NCBI RefSeq assembly: GCF_033100135.1 | Contig: NZ_CP136920.1 | Coordinates: 3,715,001 to 3,779,000, forward strand | From: Rubellicoccus peritrichatus | GTDB lineage: Bacteria; Verrucomicrobiota; Verrucomicrobiia; Opitutales; Cerasicoccaceae | DNA: 64,000 nt | Direction: 5' to 3' | In this document: piece after piece, positions 35,483 to 43,528 of the stretch | Layout: each line of letters begins with the position of its first letter | Position numbering within the stretch: position 1 is the first letter of the stretch | Program-made: the position numbers and the translations under genes | The notes under the pieces: model-generated | Seen by the model: only the letters and a program-made list of their open reading frames with translations | Told to the model about the DNA's origin: nothing | Database searches by the model: none

Positions 35483-36156
35483 TTCTGCATCAGATTAACG
35501 TCTCCAACTTCGGTAAACTTGGATAAACCCAGGATCCAATCTACGGCCTGAATGACGTCTGCCAGCGGGATCGGATTTTGGGTTGGTGTCCTGCCGGAGT
35601 TCATATCTTCGATGACTTCTTCAGTCGCGACCAATCCCGGATTGATCACAGTGAATCCAATGCCTTCTTCCTTGAGGCCGCAGCGGAGGGCTTGAATGCT
35701 TCCACGAAGACCAAATTTTGATGCAGAATTAGCGACTTCAGGTGAAGGGCATAGTTCCAATCCTGAAATGGACCCCATGTATATTGCCCTCGGGTTTTCT
35801 GATTGCTTTAGATTGTTCAGCAATCCTTTGGTGATCTCGATCGGTGCAATCAGGTTTACGTTGATCACAAATTGGGTCTCTTCAAACGGGCTCTTCCTGA
35901 AATCATAACCATCGCTGAAAGCCTCTTGTTCCCAGACACCACCCATAAACAATAAGGCATCAATCCTTCGGGTTGAAACGGTTGTGATGACTTTCTCTAT
36001 GCCCTCAGGCTTTGAAATGTCGGCTTCGATCCATTCGCCAATAGCGGATGGTGTTCGTGACACCGAAAAAATATTATCGTCTTTGGCATCGTAAAATCGA
36101 GCAACTGCCGCCCCGATCCCTCGGCTTGCTCCAACAATTAAAATGTTCTTTTTCAT
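35479..36156 (-). CDS. SDR-family protein with altered active-site tyrosine
   Basis: A 225-aa short-chain dehydrogenase/reductase fold. NAD(P)-binding motif GASRGIGAAVARF at the N-terminus and catalytic serine region MGSISGLELCPSPE are normal. The YxxxK motif reads NSASK (in EVANSASKFGLRGS): lysine is kept, but tyrosine is replaced by asparagine, one base change away (AAT for TAT). It may be inactive or use another acid. It overlaps the small membrane protein gene by 4 bp. A 120-bp gap with nothing evident separates it from the GNAT gene. Confidence 0.85.
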   Translation of the reverse strand: MKKNILIVGASRGIGAAVARFYDAKDDNIFSVSRTPSAIGEWIEADISKPEGIEKVITTVSTRRIDALLFMGGVWEQEAFSDGYDFRKSPFEETQFVINVNLIAPIEITKGLLNNLKQSENPRAIYMGSISGLELCPSPEVANSASKFGLRGSIQALRCGLKEEGIGFTVINPGLVATEEVIEDMNSGRTPTQNPIPLADVIQAVDWILGLSKFTEVGDVNLMQK

Positions 36157-36276
36157 TTTTGTAGAACGTCAAAAACTACTCAATAACGTCATATTGTCGA
36201 CGCTCATTAACTGCGGTTGATTGATCCTTTGTCAGTGCAGTTCAAGGAGCTTCATTTCGAATGGATTCCACCGACT

Positions 36277-36807
36277 TTACCATAGTTCAGGTTTGTTCAA
36301 AGCACTGACGCACTGGATGGGCTCAGGTTGTTTTGCAGGATTTATGGCGCGATTATCGATTGCTTGCCAACCAAATGGATACTTAAGTTCAAATGGAGGA
36401 AGATACTTTTCAGCTGGTTCTGGCTTGAATCCAAATCGACTGTAAAATTTAGGATCACCATAAACCAATATGACTTCGACTTTACGGCTGGCCAGTTCTT
36501 TGAAGCCTTCTTCTATCAGCTTTTTTCCTATTCCTTTTCTTTCGTGTGAGGGGAGAACTGCAAGTGGCGCCAAAATGTATCCTATCAGGTTTCCTTTTGT
36601 TTTTGAATGAATTGGACTAAAAGCTATGTGACCGACCAAATAGCTTTCTGCTTCAGCAACGAGATGAATTGAATTTGGGGATGAAGATTCTCTCAGCAGT
36701 TCACAAGCTAAGTTTGCCACCAACTCCTTTTCATCATCACCGAACGTTTTGAGATGAATCTGGCGAATGCTTTCTTCGTCTGATTTATTCGCTTTTCTGA
36801 TATTCAA
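36277..36807 (-). CDS. GNAT-family N-acetyltransferase (YhbS-like)
   Basis: A 176-aa acetyl-CoA-dependent transferase of the YhbS/COG3153 group. The start is a TTG directly after an in-frame TGA, giving MNIRKANKSDEESIRQIHLK. The acetyl-CoA binding motif A is LAVLPSHERKGIGKKLIEEG; VILVYGDPKFYSRFGFKP is the typical later part of this group. Substrate unknown. Only 25 bp separate it from the FkbM gene upstream, so they may be co-transcribed. Confidence 0.88.
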   Translation of the reverse strand: MNIRKANKSDEESIRQIHLKTFGDDEKELVANLACELLRESSSPNSIHLVAEAESYLVGHIAFSPIHSKTKGNLIGYILAPLAVLPSHERKGIGKKLIEEGFKELASRKVEVILVYGDPKFYSRFGFKPEPAEKYLPPFELKYPFGWQAIDNRAINPAKQPEPIQCVSALNKPELW

Positions 36808-36832
36808 TCACTTATGCCATTGGCTTGTTATG

Positions 36833-37600
36833 TTAGTCTGATTGTATCGAATCGAACTTCTCCCTTAGTGCAGGTGAAAGAAAGATCGCGTCCCCTTGCC
36901 TCAGCTGTCCATCTCCAGCAATCGAATTGTTATAGATGTTATATAGACTATAATCAAATTCTGAAAGGAAGGACCAAATCTCATGCATCATGGGACTTCC
37001 TTCATAGTGAGGAATATACATCACTTCAGAGTAAACCATAGAGATCGATCCCCTTTTGAGCATGTCTACTGCTCCCTTGAGAGCTCTTAGTTCACCTCCT
37101 TGAATATCCATCTTGAGAATGTCGATATGGGGAATGGATTGCTCTTCAACATATTTATCAATTGATAATGATTGAACTAAAATCTCTTCTTTAGCTGTCG
37201 CATTTTCAGGGTAATAGCGCTTTCCTTTCTTGGGTCTTTCAAATAGTGAATTCGTGGGGTCAGAGTGATTCACAAAGAACTTCTCCTCTCCTTCAGACTC
37301 AGTGATGGCAAATTGATTAATTACCACATTGCTATCTGTTTTCGTATTTTCCTTTAACTTCTGGAATGAATCGGGAAATGGTTCAAATGAGTGTATGCTG
37401 GCTTCAGGAAAAAGTTTTCTATACCGGCGTGTAATGGTGCCGATATTTGCTCCAATATCAAAAATCGTCTCACACTTCCTGTCTGTAATTTTGAGAAGCT
37501 CTTGCTGGGGAGAATACGCATCGATTGGCGAGCCTTTTGAAACTCTCGAAAGGCGTAAGTCAAAAGTTCCTAGGACCTGATTGATTATTTGTTTTAGCAT
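36833..37600 (-). CDS. FkbM-family methyltransferase
   Basis: A 255-aa SAM-dependent methyltransferase of the FkbM family, which methylates hydroxyls in polyketides or surface glycans. SAM motif I is TIFDIGANIGTITRRYRKLF; FEPFPDSFQKLKENT follows, and the acidic motif IDILKMDIQGGELRALKGA is the family's conserved centre. The gene is AT-richer than most neighbours, and no glycosyltransferase is adjacent, so transfer from elsewhere is plausible. Start ATG at 37600. Confidence 0.88.
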   Translation of the reverse strand: MLKQIINQVLGTFDLRLSRVSKGSPIDAYSPQQELLKITDRKCETIFDIGANIGTITRRYRKLFPEASIHSFEPFPDSFQKLKENTKTDSNVVINQFAITESEGEEKFFVNHSDPTNSLFERPKKGKRYYPENATAKEEILVQSLSIDKYVEEQSIPHIDILKMDIQGGELRALKGAVDMLKRGSISMVYSEVMYIPHYEGSPMMHEIWSFLSEFDYSLYNIYNNSIAGDGQLRQGDAIFLSPALREKFDSIQSD

Positions 37601-37721
37601 AGTTTATTTTGTGGAGTCATGTGCAGTGTGTCAGTTACGCAGCTCGTTAAAGTATTAATTCTATAAGATGTAAGTCAACTGCTTACGCTTGGTTAGGAGG
37701 ATACGGGCGAAGCGAGTGTTA

Positions 37722-37767
37722 GCCTAACGTCAAAGTGTGCTACGTCATCTATGACGATTTGTTAGAC
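37722..37767. repeat. attC-like (integron recombination site-like) imperfect palindrome
   Basis: The ends GCCTAAC (37722-37728) and GTTAGAC (37761-37767) fit the integron core consensus RYYYAAC...GTTRRRY and can pair along all seven positions. Inside, GTCA (37729-37732) pairs with TGAC (37752-37755), leaving an unpaired GATTT on one side, as attC sites have. The stop codon of the frameshifted gene overlaps one end, as in cassettes. At 46 bp it is shorter than typical attC sites and no integrase gene is in the window. Confidence 0.4.
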
Positions 37768-38221
37768 TACATTGTTATGGACGTGCCTTCAGAGGAATAA
37801 TACTCGAACGCCTTTACTCGCTCTTCCTCTGAGTAATGGTTTTTCTGCGATTTCAAGTTAGTAACTACATCTGCGACTTGGTCCGAATTTAAATAATTGC
37901 TGTAACCGCTGGCCAAGTAGAGTTCCTCTATCTCAACATACTCATCAGGCTCAATATCATAGGGTTGCTTTTTCAAGGTGGCGTTGGTGGTTATGGAGAG
38001 GTCGGCGATATCCCAGTTTTCTGCGCCCTCTATTCGGCGTTGGATTTTATAAGAATCGGTTTTGCCACCTTTTTGGGCTTTTTCCAATTGAAACTGATGA
38101 TGCCAACGCTTTTGGGGCTTACTTCGAGTATCATGTGTTGTCCAGTCTTGGGGAATGGAATCCGGGCCTGGCAAGTTCCCGATCCGATGAGTTTAAGCTG
38201 CTCGTCGTTGGATTGCGTCAT
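37767..38221 (-). pseudogene. Frameshifted gene with Fn3-like segment
   Basis: Two overlapping frames on the - strand make one broken gene. The first starts at ATG 38221 (MTQSNDEQLKLIGSGTCQAR) and runs to ...ISFNWKKPKK; the second frame continues GGKTDSYKIQRRIEGAENWD. The join lies at about 38064-38071, next to an A5G2 run, and one missing base explains it. The segment around the join resembles the fibronectin type III-like tail seen in other bacteria (KKGGK..YKIQRR..G..W). The last 65 residues do not fit that pattern, so the 3' part may be a second rearrangement. It lies 18 bp after mog and ends in the attC-like site. Confidence 0.65.
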
Positions 38222-38239
38222 GCCTTCAGCGCAACGATA

Positions 38240-38770
38240 TCAGGCCTTTCGAGGTCTAAAAGCTTTTATAATCTCTGGATTGGTTTCCAATCTCGGGCCG
38301 CCGATCAAGTCGACACAGTAGGGGATCGCACTGAAAACGGCTCCCATGCATTCGCGTATAGCCTTAGGTTTTCCGGGGAGATTTACAATCAGGCAGCTTT
38401 TTCTGATACCCGCTGTTTGGCGTGAGAGAATCGCAGTTGGCACAAACTTGAGAGATTCTTGACGCATGGCTTCTCCGAAGCCGGGAAGCATTTTATCACA
38501 GACGGCCTCGGTAGCCTCAGGCGTCACATCGCGTTTGGCGGGTCCGGTTCCTCCGGTGGTGAAGATGAGGCAGCAATTGTTAATATCTGCCATGCGTATG
38601 ACTTCCGCCGAAATAAGTGCTTTTTCGTCGGCAATTACGGCGAATTCACAGGCCCAGTCATGGCTAAGGCATTCGTTGAGAAATTCTTGCACTTCCTTCC
38701 CAGGAGTCGGTTCATAAACTCCAACGCTCGCGCGGTCCGAGACGTTAATGATTCCAATATGCACTGCCAT
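38240..38770 (-). CDS. mog: Molybdopterin adenylyltransferase
   Basis: MogA-type enzyme of 176 aa that adenylates molybdopterin before molybdenum insertion. The start MAVHIGIINVSDRASVGVYE, the active-site stretch IFTTGGTGPAKRDVTPEAT and SCLIVNLPGKPKAIRECMG are diagnostic. ATG at 38770 was chosen; the open frame upstream to 38857 has no conserved sequence. No other molybdenum cofactor genes lie in the window, so it stands alone. Confidence 0.92.
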   Translation of the reverse strand: MAVHIGIINVSDRASVGVYEPTPGKEVQEFLNECLSHDWACEFAVIADEKALISAEVIRMADINNCCLIFTTGGTGPAKRDVTPEATEAVCDKMLPGFGEAMRQESLKFVPTAILSRQTAGIRKSCLIVNLPGKPKAIRECMGAVFSAIPYCVDLIGGPRLETNPEIIKAFRPRKA

Positions 38771-39126
38771 GATGACATTGTGGAACTGCGGAATTGTTTT
38801 TGTCAAACGACATGAAAATCTTACTACCAACTTTTTCGAAAATGCTCTAAATCGCACGACGACCTAAGGCTGTTTATGGTGATGCGCTCAATCCAGCTCA
38901 TCTACTTCCCCCCCAACCTTAGCATGACGAATATGGGTTGTTTACAATAAAATAGCCTCAATGTGCCTTATTGCTCAAATACGCTGTGACGGTCTATAAA
39001 ACTGATTAGACAAGATTGATTTTAAAATAAATGAGCAAAAATCCGCTCATTCATCTTCTGTTAATGTTTGGTATGGTATGATGGTCGCAGAATTAATCGA
39101 TTCGAGAGAGTCAACTACATACTATT

Positions 39127-39801
39127 ATGATTTTAAATCCTCACAGTTCAGGCTTATTCAGAGAACAACAAAATTCTTCGGAATCACATTGTTATTCGAC
39201 GACTGCCCAATCTTTTTTATCAAACGCCCGAAAATCCGCTAATGGTATTTATTTTAGCGGAAGTCATGGTATTAACGTTAGGTTAAAGAACGCTGCACAT
39301 TCCAATATTTTTAATAATAGAATTACGGACCAAACATTCAATGGCCGGAAGCTCTTTGGGGAAAGCAATGCAAATCTGGCTGCCCATGCGGTGCATTTGA
39401 CAATCACCTGGGATAGTAATAGAAACAGTATTATTGAGGGGTTTGACTTCGGGACATGCAATTTGGATTTGAATATGGATATCGATTCTCCAGGCAGCCG
39501 TGAAGCGGTAATGACTTACGATTATGCCGGAGCAGACAGTTCTATTTTCCACTATGAGCACTTAATCCGTTACCACCTGGATGTCTGTGATAAAACACAT
39601 TATGGTTGGGCTATGATTACCTCCTTGGAGCATTCTCTAACAGTGAGTTCATGGTCTTACAGCCGGAATGTGACTCAAAGGAGCAATCAGACTCCACAAC
39701 TCTCAGAGACTGTGGCAGGGATCGGTGCTTTGACCCTTGGTGCTGTTTGTTTACGCAAAACAAATCGCACGAGAGAGTCCGCAAGCATGCAAACCAATTA
39801 A
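39127..39801 (+). CDS. Probable diverged PEP-CTERM-type protein with degenerate sorting tail
   Basis: A 224-aa protein whose last part (THYGWAMITS, then TVSSWSY, then SETVAGIGALTLGAVCLRKTNR) follows the same plan as the PEP-CTERM protein at 50.6-51.3 kb (THYGWADVSW, TVNEWAW, then a PEP motif, hydrophobic helix and Arg tail). Here the Pro-Glu-Pro is replaced by PQLSE and no signal peptide is seen at the N-terminus, so it may be a decaying copy or its true start may lie elsewhere. The 270-bp gap before it (38858-39126) holds only a short ATGAGC/GCTCAT hairpin near 39031. Confidence 0.55.
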   Translation: MILNPHSSGLFREQQNSSESHCYSTTAQSFLSNARKSANGIYFSGSHGINVRLKNAAHSNIFNNRITDQTFNGRKLFGESNANLAAHAVHLTITWDSNRNSIIEGFDFGTCNLDLNMDIDSPGSREAVMTYDYAGADSSIFHYEHLIRYHLDVCDKTHYGWAMITSLEHSLTVSSWSYSRNVTQRSNQTPQLSETVAGIGALTLGAVCLRKTNRTRESASMQTN

Positions 39802-39957
39802 GATTGCCGCAGTAATTACAGGAAAATTTTCACAAGCCATATCAACCAATTTGACAGCCCAAAACACCGAAATGTTAAGGGAATATGCCATAAAGCTCTT
39901 CGTTGATTCGAAGTACTTACTGGAACGAGTAGTAGCGAACCAGTGAGCCTATATAAA

Positions 39958-39972
39958 TAGTAGTAGTAGTAG
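39958..39972. repeat. (TAG)5 trinucleotide repeat
   Basis: Five tandem TAG units just before a terminator. The region 39802-40248 (447 bp) otherwise holds no gene: the terminator at 39982-40020, a short palindrome GACGT-GG-ACGTC at about 40097-40108, and no start codon with a plausible protein. The repeat could vary in length by slippage but is not in a coding or clear promoter position. Confidence 0.6.
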
Positions 39973-39981
39973 AGTGAGAGT

Positions 39982-40020
39982 AGCAGGGAGGTCGATTAAT
40001 TTCGCCTCCCTGCTCGTTTT
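39982..40020 (+). terminator. Rho-independent terminator
   Basis: AGCAGGGAGG (39982-39991) and CCTCCCTGCT (40005-40014) form a perfect 10-bp stem with a 13-base loop, followed by CGTTTT. It lies 180 bp after the stop of the diverged PEP-CTERM-like gene and shields the mrp operon from upstream transcription. Confidence 0.8.
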
Positions 40021-40248
40021 GGGAATTCCGGTTTCGGGTCGAGGTTGGCTTAGTTCCTTCGAATCCGGTTTTGTGTGAGGGTCCAATGGACAGTAGGACG
40101 TGGACGTCTCCCACTGATTTTGTGCGTTTCTTCCTTCGGTGATTTCACACAAGTTTATAAAAAAAATCCGGTTCCGCTTGCATTTGGCCAATTTCTTATG
40201 ATCGTCACGGCAATCTGACGGAAAAATTGATTCCCGCCATTTGAACCT

Positions 40249-42591
40249 ATGCTATTAATTGCCAGCCTTATTATCATCTTCATCGCGGCCTTTGTTGCGC
40301 CGCTGGTGTGTCGCTATTTGAAGCGAGGTGAGGGCTATGTGCTGGCAGTTGCACCACTCCTGGCCTTTGTCGCGATTGCGAGTCAGATTCCCTTTGTTGG
40401 GAGCGGAGTTAACGTCCATTTCTCCTTTGAGTGGTTTTCTGCGTTGGGAGTCGCTTTAGACTTCAAGCTCGATGGACTGGCCATGCTAATGGCTTTGCTG
40501 GTGACAGGAGTAGGGACACTTATTGTCATTTATGCAGGTGGATATATGCACGGGCACCCGCAGCTGGGGCGTTTTTTCCTTTATCTGCTTTCCTTTATGG
40601 GGGCGATGCTGGGCCTGGTCCTTTCGGATAATCTTCTGTTGCTCTTTGTCTTTTGGGAGCTGACCAGCATCACCTCCTACCTGCTGATTGGGTTCAATCA
40701 TGAGCAAAAGGAATCCCGCTGGAAAGCTCTGCAGGCACTTTTGATTACTGGGTTTGGAGCAGTTGCCATGCTGGCGGGCTTTATCCTAATCGGGATTGTG
40801 GCCGGCACCTACAACCTGACGGAAATCAACCTCATGAGCATGGATATTGAGTCCGTGCGCGAGATTTTTCATTCGAGTCCGCTCTACACTGCAATAGTTG
40901 TACTGGTTCTGCTTGGAGCCTTCACAAAAAGTGCTCAAGTGCCTTTTCACTTTTGGTTGCCAAATGCAATGGCGGCTCCAACCCCCGTTAGTGCTTACCT
41001 GCATTCGGCGACTATGGTTAAAGCGGGGGTTTTCCTGCTGGCACGCCTGAATCCAGCACTTGGTGGAAGCATGAGCTGGTCCTGGACCTTGACCATCTTT
41101 GGCAGCATTACATTACTTTTGGCTGTTGCTCTTGGGCTTTTTCAGACCGATCTCAAGCGTATTCTGGCTTACACCACACTCGCAGTACTGGGCATGTTGA
41201 CGATGCTGATCGGGGTGGGGACGGAGATGGCCATTCAGTCCATGGTGATCTTTTTGCTTGGTCATGCACTTTACAAAGCCGCACTCTTTATGACCGCTGG
41301 TTCCATCGATCATGAAACCGGGACGCGCGATGTGACTGTTTTACGAGGTTTGCGAGGTGTCATGCCGATCACAGCCACAGCCGCTTGTTTGGCTGCGTTA
41401 TCCAAGTCCGGATTTCCGCCATTCTTTGGATTTGTTGGTAAGGAATATGTTTACAAGGCCGGTGTCGGGATGGAAGGCGTGGCACAGTATGTTCTGGGCG
41501 CAGCCTTTATTGGAAACCTAATCATTCTGGCGCTGGCATTCAAGGCTGGGGTCGCACCGTTCTTTGGTAAACTTAAGGCGGAATTGCCAAAGAAGCCACA
41601 CGAAGCACCAATGTCAATGTGGCTGGGACCGATCATATTGGGGGTACTTGGGCTTGTGCTTGGGCTGTTTCCCATACTGGTATCAAGCAGTCTCATTGCC
41701 CCGGCTGTTTCGGCGATTGAGGGTCAACCAGTCGAGCTATCGGTGAAACTCTGGCATGGAATCAACCTGCCTTTGTTAATCAGTATGGCAACGCTGGCAG
41801 GTGGGCTTGTCGTTTTCTCATTTCGCAAAGCAGTATGGAGCCGGGCAGATGAAATCCTTACTGCCATACGTCCTTATGGAGCCGAAGCTGCCTACGAAAG
41901 ACTCTTTAACGGCGTCGTTTGGTTTTCGAAAGCGCAAACACGATGGCTGCAGTCAGGCTATCTGCATCACTATGTTTTCACTGTCGTCATCACAGCAGCA
42001 GGCTTTCTGCTATGGGCCTTAACGAAGTTCGGAGGGTTATCTTTCGATATAGACTGGGTGAATTTTGATATCCTCACTGCTGGCCTGGTGCTGGTCATGA
42101 TCATTTCGACCTGCGTCGCAGCCACGACGGAATCCCGTATCACCGCACTGGTGGCCCTGGGTGTGATCGGCTTTGGAGTTGCTCTGATTTTCGTTTATTT
42201 TGGAGCACCGGATCTCGCGATCACGCAGTTACTGGTGGAAACCCTGGTTGTTGTGCTTTTCATGTTCGTTATTGTTCGATTGCCCACATTCAAAAGCTAT
42301 TCGACAAAAGCGACGAAAATTCGTGATGGCATCCTGGCTTGCGGTTTTGGTTTGTTGATGACTGTTATGGTCTTGAAGGCTGTCAACATTCAGTTCGACC
42401 ACCCAATTGCTGAAAAGCTCGCTGAGATGAGTTATCCTGAGGCAAAGGGCAAAAATGTGGTCAATGTGATCCTCGTCGACTTTCGAGCAATTGATACTTT
42501 TGGAGAAATCGTTGTCGTGACAACAGCTGCCCTTGGAATTGCAGCCTTGGTCTCCACTCGATTCAAAAAAGGAAAGGAGGCGACGAAGTGA
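40249..42591 (+). CDS. mrpA: Mrp Na+/H+ antiporter subunit A
   Basis: Largest subunit (780 aa) of the multisubunit Mrp/Mnh/Sha antiporter, homologous to NuoL of respiratory complex I; it exchanges Na+ for H+ in the inner membrane, giving salt and alkali tolerance. The proton-pumping domain is clear (LLFVFWELTSITSYLLIGF, VPFHFWLPNAMAAPTPVSAY, SATMVKAGVFLLARL). The C-terminal extension includes the DUF4040 and MbhE-like parts (GAPDLAITQLLVETLVVVLF; VNVILVDFRAIDTFGEI) expected of a full-length subunit A. First gene of a seven-gene operon; mrpB overlaps its stop (GTGA). Confidence 0.96.
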   Translation: MLLIASLIIIFIAAFVAPLVCRYLKRGEGYVLAVAPLLAFVAIASQIPFVGSGVNVHFSFEWFSALGVALDFKLDGLAMLMALLVTGVGTLIVIYAGGYMHGHPQLGRFFLYLLSFMGAMLGLVLSDNLLLLFVFWELTSITSYLLIGFNHEQKESRWKALQALLITGFGAVAMLAGFILIGIVAGTYNLTEINLMSMDIESVREIFHSSPLYTAIVVLVLLGAFTKSAQVPFHFWLPNAMAAPTPVSAYLHSATMVKAGVFLLARLNPALGGSMSWSWTLTIFGSITLLLAVALGLFQTDLKRILAYTTLAVLGMLTMLIGVGTEMAIQSMVIFLLGHALYKAALFMTAGSIDHETGTRDVTVLRGLRGVMPITATAACLAALSKSGFPPFFGFVGKEYVYKAGVGMEGVAQYVLGAAFIGNLIILALAFKAGVAPFFGKLKAELPKKPHEAPMSMWLGPIILGVLGLVLGLFPILVSSSLIAPAVSAIEGQPVELSVKLWHGINLPLLISMATLAGGLVVFSFRKAVWSRADEILTAIRPYGAEAAYERLFNGVVWFSKAQTRWLQSGYLHHYVFTVVITAAGFLLWALTKFGGLSFDIDWVNFDILTAGLVLVMIISTCVAATTESRITALVALGVIGFGVALIFVYFGAPDLAITQLLVETLVVVLFMFVIVRLPTFKSYSTKATKIRDGILACGFGLLMTVMVLKAVNIQFDHPIAEKLAEMSYPEAKGKNVVNVILVDFRAIDTFGEIVVVTTAALGIAALVSTRFKKGKEATK

Positions 42592-43031
42592 ATTCCTTTA
42601 TCCTCAGTGCCACCGGACGGATGCTTTTTCCGTGGTTGATCGTCCTGTCTTTGATTGTTCTTTATCGTGGTCATAATCTCCCAGGTGGTGGCTTTATTGG
42701 CGGACTGCTTGGTGCTTCAGCTTACATTATCTATGGACTGGGAGAATCGATTGAAGCTGCTCGTAAGCGCCTGCGTATCGATCCGGTCACATTGATGGCG
42801 GTGGGACTAACCATCGCTTTTGTTGCAGGGTTACCCGGGTTGTTTATGGGAGCTGAGTTTTTTACGGGCGAATGGCTGCCTGGTTTTTCATTGCCACTTC
42901 TTGGGAAAGTTCACCTCGGAACGCCTTTGGTTTTTGATGTAGGTGTTTATTTAACCGTGATTGGTTTTGCATTGCACACGACTTTCAGTCTGGCTGAAGT
43001 CGCCCATGCGGAAGGAGGCGGACAGTCTTAG
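42588..43031 (+). CDS. mrpB: Mrp antiporter subunit B
   Basis: A 147-aa MnhB-domain membrane protein from a GTG start overlapping the mrpA stop by 4 bp. Family landmarks are LSLIVLYRGHNLPGGGFIGG near the start and GVYLTVIGFALHTTFSLAE at the end, with four membrane helices. Needed for assembly of the Mrp complex. Its stop is one base before the mrpC start. Confidence 0.94.
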   Translation: MNSFILSATGRMLFPWLIVLSLIVLYRGHNLPGGGFIGGLLGASAYIIYGLGESIEAARKRLRIDPVTLMAVGLTIAFVAGLPGLFMGAEFFTGEWLPGFSLPLLGKVHLGTPLVFDVGVYLTVIGFALHTTFSLAEVAHAEGGGQS

Positions 43032-43032
43032 G

Positions 43033-43380
43033 ATGGAGCCTCTGATTGCAGTTCTGATTGGTGTGCTTTTTGCAGGTGGGGTTTACTGTCTGCTTCGACG
43101 GAGTATCGTCAAGTTGGTCATTGGTGTCATCCTTATCAGTCAGGGAGCCAACCTGCTTGTCTTCACGTCGGGTGGCCTTTTGCCGGGACGCCCGGCTCTC
43201 GTTCCCAGCGATGGTACCGTTCCGATTGCACCGTATGGTGATCCATTGCCGCAGGCTATGGTGCTTACTGCAATCGTTATTGGCTTCGGTTTAACCGCCT
43301 TCCTCCTAGCACTCGTTCATCGTGCTCATCAAGCAGTAGGTACTGATGACATTAACGCATTTAAAAATACAGATACATGA
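43033..43380 (+). CDS. mrpC: Mrp antiporter subunit C
   Basis: A 115-aa NuoK-like subunit with three membrane helices. The start is the ATG at 43033 (MEPLIAVLIGVLFAGGVYCL); a longer open frame from 42961 would overlap mrpB and has no conserved sequence. Motifs VILISQGANLLVFTSGG and DPLPQAMVLTAIVIGFGLTA are diagnostic. It is separated from mrpD by a 148-bp insert that contains an inverted repeat, unusual inside this normally tight operon. Confidence 0.94.
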   Translation: MEPLIAVLIGVLFAGGVYCLLRRSIVKLVIGVILISQGANLLVFTSGGLLPGRPALVPSDGTVPIAPYGDPLPQAMVLTAIVIGFGLTAFLLALVHRAHQAVGTDDINAFKNTDT

Positions 43381-43382
43381 AG

Positions 43383-43497
43383 GAAGCGGGAAAGGCAGAA
43401 GTTAGAAGGAAGAAGACAGAAGTGGCGTATTTTTGTCACGTGCCAACTGTGGTTTTGAATCCCCCAATTCTTCTGCCTTCTCATCTCTGCCTGCTTA
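43383..43497. repeat. Purine/pyrimidine-asymmetric inverted repeat inserted between mrpC and mrpD
   Basis: The left half (43383-43422) is almost all purine with AGGCAGAAG at 43393-43401; the right half (43470-43497) is almost all pyrimidine with the exact complement CTTCTGCCT at 43470-43478. The outer parts (GAAGCGGG and CCTGCTTAC) also pair imperfectly. It could fold into a long hairpin in the mRNA, or be an inserted intergenic repeat of the GAAGGCAGAAG kind. Confidence 0.55.
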
Positions 43498-43528
43498 CTT
43501 TTGCTTTCTCAATCAACTAATCTCAAAC

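Noticed and set aside
36808-36840. Second attC-like site between the FkbM and GNAT genes (GACTAAC over the FkbM stop)
   Set aside because: It does not fit RYYYAAC (A at the second position) and there is no facing GTTRRRY.
39958-39972. TAG repeats as a CRISPR or regulatory array
   Set aside because: Only a 3-base unit, five copies, with no spacers and no cas genes.
40031-40140. Possible tRNA (a TTCGAATCC stretch near 40056)
   Set aside because: No matching acceptor stem, anticodon arm or D arm could be built around it.
39917-40191. Two overlapping - strand open frames before mrpA
   Set aside because: They cross the terminator stem and the TAG repeat (read as a Thr run) and have no protein-like features.
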